A stretch of 64,000 bases of DNA from Pseudomonadota bacterium (GCA_027364845.1 DAHXOO010000001.1:30251-94250); one strand, 5' to 3'; counted from the first letter of the stretch, positions 16,919 to 27,191 are shown. Translations and numbers: made by a program. Notes: generated by a model not told the origin, from the letters alone.

Positions 16919-18367
16919 TCAACTGCCATGCGTTCCACCCACCGTAAGGCCATCGATAAGCAACGTCGGTTGTCCGACACCGACGGGCACACTTTGACCG
17001 TCCTTGCCGCAGGTACCCACACCGGAATCAAGCTGAAGGTCGGAACCGACACGCGTTACCCGCGTCAGAACATCGGGACCGTTTCCGATGAGCGTGGCGC
17101 CTTTTACCGGCCGCGTGACCCTGCCGTTCTCGATCAAATAGGCTTCACTGGTGGAAAATACGAATTTTCCGGAGGTGATGTCGACCTGGCCGCCGCCGAA
17201 ATTGACGGCGTAAAGCCCCTTGTCGACGGATGCGATGATCTCGCCGGGATCATACGTGCCAGCCAGCATGAACGTATTGGTCATACGCGGCATCGGAATA
17301 TGTGCATAGGACTCGCGCCGCCCGTTGCCGGTAGGCGTCATTCCCGTGAGACGGGCATTCAATAGATCCTGGAGATAGCCTTTCAGAATTCCATTCTCTA
17401 TCAGCACAGTCTGCTGTGTCGGTGTTCCTTCGTCGTCCACGTTGAGCGAGCCGCGGCGACCGGGCAGGCTGCCATCATCGACAACTGTGCACTCGTCCGA
17501 AGCGACGCGCTCGCCAATGCGTCCGGAGAACGCCGAAGTACCCTTACGGTTGAAATCACCCTCAAGGCCATGGCCAATGGCCTCATGCAGCAGTATGCCC
17601 GGCCATCCCGGTCCCAACACGACCTTCATGGTGCCTGCCGGGGCAGCGCCTGCCTCAAGGTTCACCAAGGCCTGACGTACCGCCTCGCGCGCATACGTCA
17701 TGGCTGCACCCTCGCCAAGCAAGTCCTGATAACTAAAGCGCCCGCCCCCGCCATGGCTGCCCTGTTCACGTCGCCCACCCTGCTCCACGATCACGGTGAC
17801 GCTCAATCGAACCAGCGGCCGGATATCGGCTGCTTGCACACCGTCGCTTCGCATCACCAGGACGATCTCCTGCACACCGGACAGGCTGGCCATCACTTGC
17901 TTAACGCGCGGGTCCTGACGTCGCGCCTCGGTCTCCACCTGCTCCAGCAGTTTCACCTTGGCGCCGTCCTCCAGGCTGGTCATGGGATCGAGCGGCTGAT
18001 ACAGGTCGAGAACGGGGATCGAGCGCCATGCCGACGGCACAGTGAGGCCGCTGCCCTGCCGTGCAATCGCTCGCGCGGCAGAGGCGGCCTCCAGCAGAGC
18101 CGGGAGCATGATCTCGTCGGAGTAGGCAAATCCCGTCTTCTCACCACTGACGGCGCGCACACCGACTCCCTGCTCGATGTTATGACTGCCGGTTTTGACC
18201 TGCCCCTCTTCAAGCGACCAGCTCTCGTGGCGGCTGTATTGAAAGTAAATGTCGGCATAATCCAGACGATGGTTGAGTAGCGCACCCATCAGGCGGCCGA
18301 CATCGCCCTCGCCGATGCCGGCTGGCTCGAGAAGGGTTCCGCGTACCCGTTCTAACATATTGCTCAT
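16919..18367 (-). CDS. tldD: TldD metalloprotease subunit
   Basis: Catalytic partner of TldE/PmbA. The 482-residue protein has the zinc motif HEAIGH ([15 protein letters not shown]), the TldD glycine-rich segment [19 protein letters not shown], and the C-terminal [20 protein letters not shown] with its conserved Cys that can complete the metal site. All key residues are present. The start ATG overlaps the end of the nitrilase gene by four bases (ATGA), and the gene belongs to the long minus-strand array that includes yhdP and rng, a common gammaproteobacterial arrangement. Confidence 0.96.
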   Translation of the reverse strand: MSNMLERVRGTLLEPAGIGEGDVGRLMGALLNHRLDYADIYFQYSRHESWSLEEGQVKTGSHNIEQGVGVRAVSGEKTGFAYSDEIMLPALLEAASAARAIARQGSGLTVPSAWRSIPVLDLYQPLDPMTSLEDGAKVKLLEQVETEARRQDPRVKQVMASLSGVQEIVLVMRSDGVQAADIRPLVRLSVTVIVEQGGRREQGSHGGGGRFSYQDLLGEGAAMTYAREAVRQALVNLEAGAAPAGTMKVVLGPGWPGILLHEAIGHGLEGDFNRKGTSAFSGRIGERVASDECTVVDDGSLPGRRGSLNVDDEGTPTQQTVLIENGILKGYLQDLLNARLTGMTPTGNGRRESYAHIPMPRMTNTFMLAGTYDPGEIIASVDKGLYAVNFGGGQVDITSGKFVFSTSEAYLIENGRVTRPVKGATLIGNGPDVLTRVTRVGSDLQLDSGVGTCGKDGQSVPVGVGQPTLLIDGLTVGGTHGS

Positions 18368-19176
18368 GCGCCGAGCCTCCGGTGACGGATACTGGGGAAG
18401 TTGCTGCGTATGCGTTTCTGCATCGTGCGATCGTGATCCGCAATCACGAAGCCCGAACCTCGCGCCAGGCGGTCGACAACCTCGCCCCAGGGACTCACTA
18501 TCATGCTATCGCCGTAGGTCTCGCGCCCGTTGAGGTGATAGCCACCCTGGGCGGCAGCAATAACATAAGCCAGGTTTTCAACGGCACGTGCACGCACCAG
18601 AACCTCCCAGTGGGCACGCCCGGTGCGCACTGTAAACGCCGACGGCACCGCGAACAGCTCGGCACCGGCGTCGAGCAAGCGCCGGAACAGTTCCGGAAAT
18701 CGCAGATCGTAACACACAGCCAGTCCGAGCTTCCCAAATGGCGTCGTCGCGACCACCATATCGCTACCTGGCTCAATCGCCGCGGATTCATTGTATTGCT
18801 CTCCGCTTTCCAGGCGGACGTCGAACAGGTGCACCTTGTCATAGCGCGCAACCCGTACTCCACGATCATCGTACAGCAGGCACGCGGACCGCACCCGGTC
18901 AGCCTGAGTTGCACGCATGGGGATGGTTCCGCCGACAAGCCACACGCCATGGTAGCGCGCCTGGTTTGCGAGAAACTCCTGCATCGGACCCTTGCCGTCC
19001 GTTTCCATGACCGCCAAACGATCCGCGTCCTTCATTGGCATGATGGCGAAGTTTTCCGGCAAAACGACCAATGATGCCCCGGCCGCGGCGGCGTTGGCGA
19101 TCAGCCGTGCTGCTTCATTGAGATTGGCACTCACCTGCGGCCCCGAAGCCATTTGTATGGCGGCGATCTTGCTCAA
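18364..19176 (-). CDS. Nitrilase-family amidase (Nit1/deaminated-glutathione amidase type)
   Basis: A 270-residue carbon-nitrogen hydrolase with the full Glu-Lys-Cys triad: LPENFAIMP (Glu), YDKVHLFD (Lys) and VCYDLRFPE (Cys). The sequence and length fit the Nit1/Nit2-like branch, whose members repair deaminated glutathione or hydrolyse omega-amides; the neighbours yhdP and tldD often accompany this branch in gammaproteobacteria. Substrate cannot be read from sequence alone. It overlaps tldD downstream and the exported hypothetical gene upstream by four bases each. Confidence 0.88.
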   Translation of the reverse strand: MSKIAAIQMASGPQVSANLNEAARLIANAAAAGASLVVLPENFAIMPMKDADRLAVMETDGKGPMQEFLANQARYHGVWLVGGTIPMRATQADRVRSACLLYDDRGVRVARYDKVHLFDVRLESGEQYNESAAIEPGSDMVVATTPFGKLGLAVCYDLRFPELFRRLLDAGAELFAVPSAFTVRTGRAHWEVLVRARAVENLAYVIAAAQGGYHLNGRETYGDSMIVSPWGEVVDRLARGSGFVIADHDRTMQKRIRSNFPSIRHRRLGA

Positions 19177-19643
19177 GGCGCCTGTTCTCCCTGTTGCTGA
19201 ATTGCGATGGTTACCGAATTGTCATTGTGTCGCAGGTCTGGATCGAGCGCGATACGCTTACCTGGAACGCCGAGCGCCACCAGCCAGGCGCGCAGCTCCT
19301 CCGCCCATAAAGTACCCTTGTCACCGGCCGGATAATGCATGATCAGCCGCTCGCCGCGGCGTTCCTGGAAGCTGCTGATCAGATTGCCCAGCCCCGGAAT
19401 GCGCGCAATCTTCCGTCCGGTGCGCGGTTGCGCCAGCTGCGCGGCACTCAGCGTCACGCTCTTTATCGACTCACGCACACAGCCACGCAATCCGGACGCG
19501 GTTGGGAATATGGCGTGGGCGCTGACAACCGCGGGCACTGCGCCTGCGGAACTCGCAGTCAGCGCCCGGGCCGGAGTCGTAATGGCGACAAGCCCCGTCA
19601 GCGACAAAATTGCAATCATAAGCCTTGTGGGTGTTTTCTTCAT
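19173..19643 (-). CDS. Exported hypothetical protein
   Basis: A 156-residue protein with a clear signal peptide (Lys-rich start, hydrophobic core LMIAILSLTGLVAI, cleavage near ARA). The mature part has RGERLIMHYPAGDKGTLWAE followed by an amphipathic helix and GVPGKRIALDPDLRHNDNSV, a pattern faintly like periplasmic OmpA-type domains, but I cannot assign a family. It is 31 bases after yhdP and overlaps the nitrilase gene, so it is real and co-transcribed. It lies in the envelope-related part of the array. Confidence 0.75.
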   Translation of the reverse strand: MKKTPTRLMIAILSLTGLVAITTPARALTASSAGAVPAVVSAHAIFPTASGLRGCVRESIKSVTLSAAQLAQPRTGRKIARIPGLGNLISSFQERRGERLIMHYPAGDKGTLWAEELRAWLVALGVPGKRIALDPDLRHNDNSVTIAIQQQGEQAP

Positions 19644-19674
19644 TGAACAAGGGCAAATACAGCGTCGAATTGAC

Positions 19675-22600
19675 CTATTTTTTTGTCGGCAGCAAATCCA
19701 GCGGCGTGAGCGGGCTCCCCTTGGTCACTTTAGGATTGTCCCACGACCCCATGACCGCGTACTGGGTTTCCGTGGTCTGTTCGAGCGGCCCCCTAAGTAT
19801 GCTCCGGAACACCGCCACCGCAGCACCAACCACCGGGCCGCCCAGCAACATGCCAGTCACCGTAAGCTGGTCACCCAACCGTGGTACGACCTTGATGTCC
19901 AAGTCCATGTCGCGCGCCGCCAGACCGAGTCGACCGCCGATACGGATCGTGGCAGAGGGACCTTTCACCGTCAGGCCCTCGGTGTAGGCATTTCCGTCTT
20001 GCACCATCACCTTTCCTTCTATGCTATCAAACGTGAAGCCTTTGCCGAAGACGTTGCTGAAATCCAGCGTGAGATATCGCATCAGAGCGCGTGTATCGAT
20101 CAGTCCGAGCAGTCGCCCTGCACCACCCGGGCTGATCTTGGGTAAGCGTCCGTTCTTCAATGACAGCACGCAGTTTCCGTTCAAGCGCTGCGCACTAAAG
20201 CTGGTCGGGGCTCCCGTCCAGCCCCATTGGCCGCTCGCCTGAAACCGGCCCTGGGCCAGTTCTCCCGGATAACCCAGACGATCTAGGACACGTCCTAGGT
20301 CTTCGCTCCGAACCTGCATATTGATACTGGTAGACTGGCTTCCTGCCTGCAAGACTTTCCAGTCGCCGGTGGCGCGCAGATCCAGACCCGGCTGGAAAAT
20401 ATGGACAGACTGGATATGCCAGCCCTGCACGGCCGGGAACGCGTCCAGATCCAGCCCACCGAGCGCCTTACCCCAGTCATGGAAGTTTTGGACTCGCAGA
20501 TGAATCTCTGGCATTGAACGCGGGTCTATTTCCGCCGCCGGGCCAGCGCCGGTCGCGGGCGGTTTCGGCGGAATCGTCAACTGCTGCAGCACGAGATTGA
20601 CCACGCGGTTCCGCAGCCCAATTCCGCCGGAGGCGGCTGCCGGTTGCGCCATTTGCCCGCCCCCGGGTGGCGGTCCGAGCGTGCCATTATCGACAGTCGC
20701 AGGTTGCATCGGAGTGGCGGCGGGAACCGGCACCGAGGCCACAACGGCGGTAGGTTTCACATCGAGACTGCCGACAACGTCGTCACCGCTTAGCATTCCG
20801 TGCCAACTGCGCCCGCGCTTCGTCGTCGACATCCGAAAGGTGCCGAAGGGACGCCCGAAGAGTTGCAGCCGGTCTACCTTGATGTCTAAGGCAGTGAGCG
20901 TGTCGGCAAGATCGGAGTTGGACCCGTCCTGGTCCAGGCCCAGGATGACACGCCACCAGCGATCGGCGTCCAGCTCTGGCGTATCGACATTCACACGCAG
21001 ACCCGGCGCCGGCACGAGTATCGCCGACCTGCTGCCAACCTCGACTGTGCCGCGCGTGAACTTCCAGCCTGTGCCGGCCGGCTCGTCCAGAACAAGCAGG
21101 CCATTCAGTTTGTTGGCAACGCGTAAATCCAGAACCTGGTGTCCAGCCGCGGTTTCGCGCGTCTTCAGGGTCAGCTTCGCAGCAACCCCGATCGGCTTGT
21201 CCAGCGGCGGTGGTAACTGCACGCCCAGGCTCTGAAGGTCCATCGCCAGATCAAGATGCGCTCCCGGCTTCGCGAGCTGCAGCGTAGCATTCCACGGAAT
21301 GTCTCCGCTCAGCCGTGGTCCGAGCGCGCTGCCAAGCGCCTGCTGCAGGCCGGCCTGAGTCATGGTACCCCGCAGCTGCACGACCGAAGTCTCGGGCGTG
21401 ACAGTGGTCACTGCAAGCGATGCATCGCCCCCCAGCAGCTTTCCGTGCACACTGCCCCCGCTCAGGCCGTCCCGGTTAAACTCCAAGGATCCGTTGAGAG
21501 ATTTGACGCTGACGCCCGGGATCGGGGAGTACAGTGCGGCGTTTTGGAACTCGAACGCTCCCGTCAACTGCAGCCGCGACGGCACGTGCGCCGGGATCGC
21601 CAAATCGAGGCTGAGCAGGCCCTGGCCGCTTGCGTGTATGCCGGGGAAAAGAAGCTGCGGCCGGGGACTGATATGGCTGGCATAGAGCACCGAGAGAGTC
21701 TGATCTACGGGCCCCATCACCTGGCCTCCAGCACGGATGACGGGCCCGCCACGGGTGGTCAGGTCGTCGATGGCAACCGCCACCCGGCGCACTGACAGCC
21801 CGCGAATCATCCCGCTTCGGCCAGCGACAAACAGACTGGCGCCGCTGGCCAGCAAATCTGCGTTAATGTTCGTGATTCTTGGCCAGCCCTCGAGATAACG
21901 GAATACACCGTTTTCGATATGCACGGATACCTGGAACCGGCCGTTGCCGTCGCGGAACGGAAAGTCGCGCAGCGCACCCTGAATGACCACCTGGCCTGAG
22001 GCGACGGTGCCCGACACGACTGATTGGCTCAGCCAATCGCGCAGTCCCGGGTGCAGAATGTTCGGATAATAACGGGCAGCGTTTGCCAGATTGCCATTGC
22101 TCAGGTTGACCCGCAGATCCAGCTGCGGCGACGCGCCGCTGTCATCCGGCAATCGCAGATCCAGACTTCCCCATAGCTTGGCGTCGTTCGAGACCACATT
22201 CAGGTTTCTACCATGTACACGCCAGGAACGGTCCTCCCGCTGCCATTTGATTCTGCCACTTGCGGTCTGGATATCTATCGCGTGCTGAAAAACGAGTGGA
22301 AGTGTCACTTTGACGGCCTTGCTGGCCAGTACCAGCTCACCGCCCGTTGTGCCACACGACAAATGGGCGGTCAGGCCGCGCACCCCTGGGAACTTCCCAT
22401 ATGGATCGAATCTCAGTCCGAGCATGTCAGCCTCGACCGCGTAACCGGCCGTATGTCCACCCTTGTTGTCGAGCCGCAGCCTCAAATTATTCACCACCCC
22501 GCCAGGGTGGATCGCGCGCAAAAACGTCAACAATTTGCTGGGGCCCTTCAACTGCGCCAGGAACGCATCGGCGTCGTCGACATTAACATGCTGAACGAAA

Positions 22601-23727
22601 AGGTGGTTCGCATAGGGGTTATGCTCAATACGCAGCTCGCCAGCGGACCAAGGAGAGGAAACCAGCCCGAGCTGCAGGTGATTAAGTTGCAGCGTCCAAC
22701 TTGCGCCGCCGGATGTCACAGTCCAGTTCACGTCCGCCGCCGCCGTATTGACATCAAACGCCGGGACTCCGGGCAAGGCCAGCTTGAGCGCGGCTACCCC
22801 GGCGTGACCGTAGAGCGAAACCGGAAAACCGTCTGACCATTGACTAGAGAGGCTTACATTGAATCGGCCGTCGAAACCGGTAGGCAGTTTGTCGCGGATG
22901 ATTTTCGGGAGGACATAAGTATTGAGTCCCTCAGCCTGGACATCGATCGCTCCTTCCCAGTCTTTATCGGTAAGCGGATCACCGGTGAAGTCTGCCGAAA
23001 AAGTGCATATCTGACACATCGCCTGGGGGAAAATGGCATTCATCTGCAACCGATGGCGGTTACCGCTGTTCTGCAGGCTCAGATTAACGCGCGTCAGGCG
23101 CAGCGGCGGCTCGGTCGAGGCGTAGTCGATCCACACAATCTGGCCGCCCTGCACCGAAACATCGTTCTGCTGGAATAACCAGGGGAAAAACCCTGCACCC
23201 TGGCCGGGGATGTCCTTACCGACCGTCTCAAGGCCGGTAATCTGGAAGGTACCGCCGGAAAGCCGCTCGAACGACAGGTCCGGATGAACCAGGACGAGAT
23301 TATTGATCTGAATTTCCCCGGCAAGCAGCGGCAGCCATGCCAGCGTGATCCGTAACTCCTTGAGTTTGACCGCGATCTGTTGGCTGCCAGGAGAGTAGAC
23401 GGTCAGGCCGTAGACGCGCAGGCCCGGATTCAGCCCGTGCCAGTACGCCTCGGAGCGATCGATCTGTACGCGGTACGACGAACGCTGGCTGATGTAGTTG
23501 GCAATCTGATCTTTGCGGCTGGCGAACGTCGGCAGCCATGCGTGAACGATGATCAGCAACGCCGCACCCAGCACCAGCAGCGTCGCAGCAATGTACACCG
23601 TCCAGCGACAGAATCGCAGCGCCGGGCGGTGACACGTCCGCCACACCATATCCAGTGCCACCAGGCGCCTCATGTTCTTCGCACCCAATGCTAACCGGTG
23701 CCCGATCTTCTTCAGTATCCGCCGCAT
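19675..23727 (-). CDS. yhdP: AsmA-like envelope protein YhdP
   Basis: A very large (about 1350 residues) inner-membrane-anchored protein with one N-terminal helix (FCRWTVYIAATLLVLGAALL) and a long periplasmic repeat-beta body ending in the AsmA/DUF3971 C-terminal region. E. coli YhdP (about 1270 residues), with TamB and YdbH, is implicated in phospholipid transport to the outer membrane. A Pro/Ala/Gly-rich linker lies near residues 1010-1060. The frame begins at TTG 23766; ATG 23727 or 23673 are both possible starts, and I give 23727. Its place between rng and tldD is the conserved order. Confidence 0.93.
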   Translation of the reverse strand: MRRILKKIGHRLALGAKNMRRLVALDMVWRTCHRPALRFCRWTVYIAATLLVLGAALLIIVHAWLPTFASRKDQIANYISQRSSYRVQIDRSEAYWHGLNPGLRVYGLTVYSPGSQQIAVKLKELRITLAWLPLLAGEIQINNLVLVHPDLSFERLSGGTFQITGLETVGKDIPGQGAGFFPWLFQQNDVSVQGGQIVWIDYASTEPPLRLTRVNLSLQNSGNRHRLQMNAIFPQAMCQICTFSADFTGDPLTDKDWEGAIDVQAEGLNTYVLPKIIRDKLPTGFDGRFNVSLSSQWSDGFPVSLYGHAGVAALKLALPGVPAFDVNTAAADVNWTVTSGGASWTLQLNHLQLGLVSSPWSAGELRIEHNPYANHLFVQHVNVDDADAFLAQLKGPSKLLTFLRAIHPGGVVNNLRLRLDNKGGHTAGYAVEADMLGLRFDPYGKFPGVRGLTAHLSCGTTGGELVLASKAVKVTLPLVFQHAIDIQTASGRIKWQREDRSWRVHGRNLNVVSNDAKLWGSLDLRLPDDSGASPQLDLRVNLSNGNLANAARYYPNILHPGLRDWLSQSVVSGTVASGQVVIQGALRDFPFRDGNGRFQVSVHIENGVFRYLEGWPRITNINADLLASGASLFVAGRSGMIRGLSVRRVAVAIDDLTTRGGPVIRAGGQVMGPVDQTLSVLYASHISPRPQLLFPGIHASGQGLLSLDLAIPAHVPSRLQLTGAFEFQNAALYSPIPGVSVKSLNGSLEFNRDGLSGGSVHGKLLGGDASLAVTTVTPETSVVQLRGTMTQAGLQQALGSALGPRLSGDIPWNATLQLAKPGAHLDLAMDLQSLGVQLPPPLDKPIGVAAKLTLKTRETAAGHQVLDLRVANKLNGLLVLDEPAGTGWKFTRGTVEVGSRSAILVPAPGLRVNVDTPELDADRWWRVILGLDQDGSNSDLADTLTALDIKVDRLQLFGRPFGTFRMSTTKRGRSWHGMLSGDDVVGSLDVKPTAVVASVPVPAATPMQPATVDNGTLGPPPGGGQMAQPAAASGGIGLRNRVVNLVLQQLTIPPKPPATGAGPAAEIDPRSMPEIHLRVQNFHDWGKALGGLDLDAFPAVQGWHIQSVHIFQPGLDLRATGDWKVLQAGSQSTSINMQVRSEDLGRVLDRLGYPGELAQGRFQASGQWGWTGAPTSFSAQRLNGNCVLSLKNGRLPKISPGGAGRLLGLIDTRALMRYLTLDFSNVFGKGFTFDSIEGKVMVQDGNAYTEGLTVKGPSATIRIGGRLGLAARDMDLDIKVVPRLGDQLTVTGMLLGGPVVGAAVAVFRSILRGPLEQTTETQYAVMGSWDNPKVTKGSPLTPLDLLPTKK

Positions 23728-23798
23728 TCGGCTATTTTGCCGTATCGACCGCCGTGGAGATAGCAAGCGGAAAGGCCGCAGCCGGAATTAACCGGATA

Positions 23799-23826
23799 TG
23801 GACTGCACGACAACCGACGGTATAAT
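23799..23826 (+). promoter_or_regulatory. Probable sigma-70 promoter in the yhdP-rng intergenic region
   Basis: TGGACT at 23799-23804 (four of six -35 matches) is separated by 16 bases from a perfect TATAAT at 23821-23826. Transcription would start near 23833 and give a leader of about 130 bases before the small ORF at 23961. The leader can fold: CAGAAT near 23888 can pair with ATTTCTG or alternatively with ATTCTG farther on. This is the best -10 box on the plus strand of the region. Confidence 0.5.
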
Positions 23827-23960
23827 AGGCTGTAGCACACCAGCAGGGTCGCCCCCCTTTAGGCAACAGCCATCGGAGGGGCCGTGCCAGAATCTCGATT
23901 TCTGCTATCAGGTTGGAAATTCTGCGGTGGAGCCAGAAAATTAAAACAAACGGGGGAGCC

Positions 23961-24116
23961 ATGACACAACAGCGCCAATTGGAGCTCAATACCATCATCT
24001 CCAGCATCATCGCTATTCTGCGAACCACCAAGGACCTGGATGCGGTACTGGCACGTGCCCATGCCGGGCTCAAGCACCGCACCGGCGCGCGCGACGCGCC
24101 ACTAACCTCCCCGTAG
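23961..24116 (+). CDS. Small protein of unknown function (51 residues)
   Basis: A short frame in the 385-base gap between yhdP and rng, opposite in direction to both. ATG 23961 follows GGGGGAG at ideal spacing, and a promoter-like sequence lies about 130 bases upstream. The product starts MTQQRQLELNTIISSIIAIL and continues with an amphipathic stretch RTTKDLDAVLARAHAGLK, so it is mostly helical and could bind another protein or membrane. The C-terminus is Ala/Pro/Arg-rich. I recognise no family. It ends 35 bases before the convergent rng stop. Confidence 0.55.
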   Translation: MTQQRQLELNTIISSIIAILRTTKDLDAVLARAHAGLKHRTGARDAPLTSP

Positions 24117-24151
24117 GCGACCGACACACCGAAGCTCCGGCGGAAACGGCG

Positions 24152-25645
24152 CTACAGCAGCACTACGTCAAACTGCTCCTGGTTATAGAGCGCCTCCACC
24201 TGCAGGTGTACCGGCTTTCCGATGAATTCCTGCAACTGCACCAAGCTGGCGGATTCTTCGTCAAGCAACATCTCGATCACCACCGGGGACGCTAGAACCA
24301 GATACTTGTCCGCACCGAACTGACGGGCCTCGCGCAGTATCTCCCGAAAGATCTCGTAGCAGACGGTCTGCGGGGCTTTGAGCACGCTCCGCCCTTTGCA
24401 CACTGGACACGGCTCGCACAGCACATGCTCCAGACTCTCTCGGATCCGCTTGCGCGTGATCTCTACGAGGCCAAGCGACGACATCTCGGTCATGCAGGTC
24501 TTCGAGCGGTCACGCGCAAGCGCCTTTTCCAGTGCCCGCAGCACCTGGCGCTTATGGTCGCTATCGGCCATGTCGATGAAGTCGATGATTATCATTCCAC
24601 CTAGGTTGCGCAACCGCAGCTGCCTGGCGATGGTCTGAGTCGCCTCCAGGTTGGTCTTGAACAGTGTTTCCTCGAGATTCTTGCGCCCTACATAGGCCCC
24701 AGTGTTTACGTCTATAGTGGTCATGGCCTCGGTCTGGTCTATGATCAAGTATCCGCCGGACTTCAGTGGCACCTTGCGCTCCAGCGCCTTCTTGATCTCA
24801 TCCTCAACGGAATACAGATCGAATATGGGCCGTTCTCCCGGGTAGTACTCGATGCGATTCTCCACCTCAGGTATGAATTCGCGCGCGAATTCGCGTGCTC
24901 TGTGGAAAGTTTCGCGCGAGTCGATTCGCACCTTTTCCACATTTTCACGCACCAGATCACGCATGACGCGCAGCGCTAGTACGAGATCCTCGTGCAGCAG
25001 GCTGCACGGCGCAGCGCCCTTGATGCGATCCTGGATTGCCTGCCACACCCTACGCAGGTAGCGGATATCCGTCCTCAACTCCTCGTCGCTGACCGCCTCG
25101 GCCACCGTCCGAAGGATGTAGCCGCCGTCATCGCCCTCGTCCATGGCGGACTTAACCGCGGCGCGCAGACGTTCACGCTCGGCATCGTCACCGATTTTCT
25201 GCGAGATTCCTATGTGTTTGGTATATGGCATATAAACAAGATACCGCGCCGGAAGAGTGATATGCGTCGTCACGCGCGCGCCCTTGGTGCCCAGCGGATC
25301 CTTGACCACCTGCACGACGATTGGCTGCCCGTCATGAAGTGCATCGCCGATGGCGGCGAGCTCGGTGTCCTGATTCACTCCGTTCCCCGGCACGGTGCGG
25401 ATCGGGGTCGCGGAAGCCACACTGCGCACGTCAGAGACATGCAGAAAAGCGGCCCGATCCAGTCCGATGTCTATGAATGCAGCCTGCATTCCCGGCAAAA
25501 TACGGGAAACCCTTCCCATGTAGACGTTGCCCACGATTCCACGGTTGCGCGTGCGCTCGATGTGTACCTCCTGAAGTACACCGTTCTCGATTACCGCAAT
25601 CCGCGATTCCTGCGGAGTTACATTGATAAGTATCTCCTCACTCAC
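24152..25645 (-). CDS. rng: Ribonuclease G
   Basis: Endoribonuclease that matures 16S rRNA 5' ends and decays some mRNAs. The 497-residue protein has the N-terminal S1 domain (residues 38-130), the catalytic RNase E/G domain with DQTEAMTTIDVNTGAY and GGMIIIDFIDM (metal-binding Asp residues), and the zinc-link CEPCPVC. It lacks the long C-terminal scaffold of RNase E. I choose GTG 25645, which overlaps the maf stop as GTGA and gives the E. coli length; the frame is open farther upstream inside maf. maf-rng is the conserved order. Confidence 0.95.
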   Translation of the reverse strand: MSEEILINVTPQESRIAVIENGVLQEVHIERTRNRGIVGNVYMGRVSRILPGMQAAFIDIGLDRAAFLHVSDVRSVASATPIRTVPGNGVNQDTELAAIGDALHDGQPIVVQVVKDPLGTKGARVTTHITLPARYLVYMPYTKHIGISQKIGDDAERERLRAAVKSAMDEGDDGGYILRTVAEAVSDEELRTDIRYLRRVWQAIQDRIKGAAPCSLLHEDLVLALRVMRDLVRENVEKVRIDSRETFHRAREFAREFIPEVENRIEYYPGERPIFDLYSVEDEIKKALERKVPLKSGGYLIIDQTEAMTTIDVNTGAYVGRKNLEETLFKTNLEATQTIARQLRLRNLGGMIIIDFIDMADSDHKRQVLRALEKALARDRSKTCMTEMSSLGLVEITRKRIRESLEHVLCEPCPVCKGRSVLKAPQTVCYEIFREILREARQFGADKYLVLASPVVIEMLLDEESASLVQLQEFIGKPVHLQVEALYNQEQFDVVLL

Positions 25646-26232
25646 GGAATCGACATCCCCAGATGCCGCAGCAGCAGCGCAAGCTCGTACAATGGCAGGC
25701 CCATGACGCCGGAGTAACTTCCCTCCAAGCGCGCGACGAAAGCTGCTGCCCTGCCCTGAATCGCATAGGCGCCTGCCTTGTCGGCAGGTTCGCCTGATTC
25801 CCAATAACGCACTATTTCCTCCTCGGACAGAGGACCGAACGTGACGCGGTTCTCGCTCAAAGCGTTGTGTTCCACACCTTGGTACACGATACATAGCGCG
25901 GTAAGAACCTCATGGGTTCTGCCCGCCAGTCGTCGAAGCATCGCGCAACCGTGGTCACGGTTGCGCGGTTTTCCAAGTATCTCCTGGTCGATAACCACTT
26001 CGGTATCGGCACCCAGCACCGGAAGCGCGCGCCCGGCGCGCGCCCTCACATGGCGCGCCACGCAGTGAGCCTTCTCCGCGGCCACACGCAGAACATAATC
26101 GGCAGCCGGCTCGCCGGCACGTGGCTGTTCGTGAATTTCCGGCGCTACCACCTCGAATCCAATGCCAAGCTGGTGCAGCAGCTCCTGCCTACGCGGGCTT
26201 GCTGAAGCAAGGTAGATACTCGAATCGGGCAT
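25642..26232 (-). CDS. maf: Maf family nucleoside triphosphate pyrophosphatase (YhdE type)
   Basis: Hydrolyses dTTP, UTP and modified nucleotides to monophosphates and limits their incorporation. The 196-residue protein has the N-terminal LASASPRRQELL motif, GADTEVVIDQEILGKP with the catalytic Asp, and the C-terminal GSYSGVMGLP. Adjacency to rng and length point to the YhdE (dTTP/UTP) branch rather than YceF. ATG 26232 gives the family length; the frame is open upstream to 26325 but the extra 31 residues are not family-like. Confidence 0.93.
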   Translation of the reverse strand: MPDSSIYLASASPRRQELLHQLGIGFEVVAPEIHEQPRAGEPAADYVLRVAAEKAHCVARHVRARAGRALPVLGADTEVVIDQEILGKPRNRDHGCAMLRRLAGRTHEVLTALCIVYQGVEHNALSENRVTFGPLSEEEIVRYWESGEPADKAGAYAIQGRAAAFVARLEGSYSGVMGLPLYELALLLRHLGMSIP

Positions 26233-26317
26233 ATCCAATTCAGACCAAGGACAGACGGTTGTCATCAAAACCGGGCTTCGGCAGACGTTCCTAATGGTTG
26301 GCCAGCGGCAGTGATGC

Positions 26318-26794
26318 TCACTCACGATGATAAGGCAGGTGGTTGAGCATGCTCCATGCGCGGTACAACTGCTCGGCCAGCAGCACGCGCACCAGCGGAT
26401 GGGGCAGTGTCAACTCCGACAGCGACCACAGCTCGTCCGCGCGATCAAGACATTGAGGCGCAAGCCCCTCCGGCCCACCGACCAGAAAAACGACATCCCG
26501 CCCCTCGCGCAGCCATTGGCCCATGGAATCGGCGATCTGATCCGTAGTACGCGACTTCCCTTGCCGCTCGAGTGCGATAAGCCGCGCATCTGCCGGCACG
26601 GCGGCGAGGCAGCGTTCCCCTTCCATTCTCAGTATCCGCGCAATATCCGCAGACTGGGATCGCTTGCCTGCGGGGATTTCCCGCAACTCCAACTGACATC
26701 CAGCGCGCAGTCGCTTCGCATAGCCGGCATAGGCGGTACTTACCCACTGCGGCATGCGGGTGCCGACCGCGATCAGATGAAAGCGCACGGCCAC
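26318..26794 (-). CDS. rlmH: 23S rRNA (pseudouridine1915-N3)-methyltransferase
   Basis: SPOUT-class methyltransferase that modifies pseudouridine 1915 in helix 69 of 23S rRNA. The 158-residue protein has the N-terminal IAVGTRMPQWV, the SAM-binding knot FLVGGPEGL, and the invariant C-terminal AEQLYRAWSMLNHLPYHRE. It follows rsfS by 49 bases. The 85 bases between its stop and the maf start contain no further gene. Confidence 0.96.
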   Translation of the reverse strand: MAVRFHLIAVGTRMPQWVSTAYAGYAKRLRAGCQLELREIPAGKRSQSADIARILRMEGERCLAAVPADARLIALERQGKSRTTDQIADSMGQWLREGRDVVFLVGGPEGLAPQCLDRADELWSLSELTLPHPLVRVLLAEQLYRAWSMLNHLPYHRE

Positions 26795-26843
26795 CCGGCT
26801 GCGTGATGTTCAGACAAACCGGAAAACCCCCGCCGCTTCCGGG

Positions 26844-27191
26844 CTAGCGTTCGGCAACATCAGCCCTCTGTCCATCACCCCACAGCTTTTCCAGATTATA
26901 GAAATCGCGCGTTTGCGGTCGCATGATGTGGACTACAACGTCGCCAAAGTCGACTAAAACCCAGTCTCCGGCTTTTTCGCCCTCGGTCCCCAGGGCCCTG
27001 CGCCCGAAGTCGCGCATCTTTTCACGTATCTTTTCGGCCATGGAGACCACATGACGGTTGGAGGTTCCGCTCACAATCACCATGAAATCTGTGAAGTCAG
27101 TCACCTTGCGGACGTCTAGGACCCGAATATCCTGGCCCTTGGCATCGATTAACGTATCAAAGATCAGTTGCTCTATCGTACTCGTTGGCAT
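26844..27191 (-). CDS. rsfS: Ribosomal silencing factor RsfS
   Basis: Binds uL14 on the 50S subunit and blocks subunit joining under poor nutrition. The 115-residue protein shows the family core DFTDFMVIVSGTSNRHV, GDWVLVDFGDVVVHIM and the C-terminal YNLEKLWGD. ATG 27191 overlaps the nadD stop (TGATG) and gives the usual length; the same frame is open for 72 more codons inside nadD, which I reject. nadD-rsfS-rlmH is conserved across gammaproteobacteria. Confidence 0.96.
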   Translation of the reverse strand: MPTSTIEQLIFDTLIDAKGQDIRVLDVRKVTDFTDFMVIVSGTSNRHVVSMAEKIREKMRDFGRRALGTEGEKAGDWVLVDFGDVVVHIMRPQTRDFYNLEKLWGDGQRADVAER

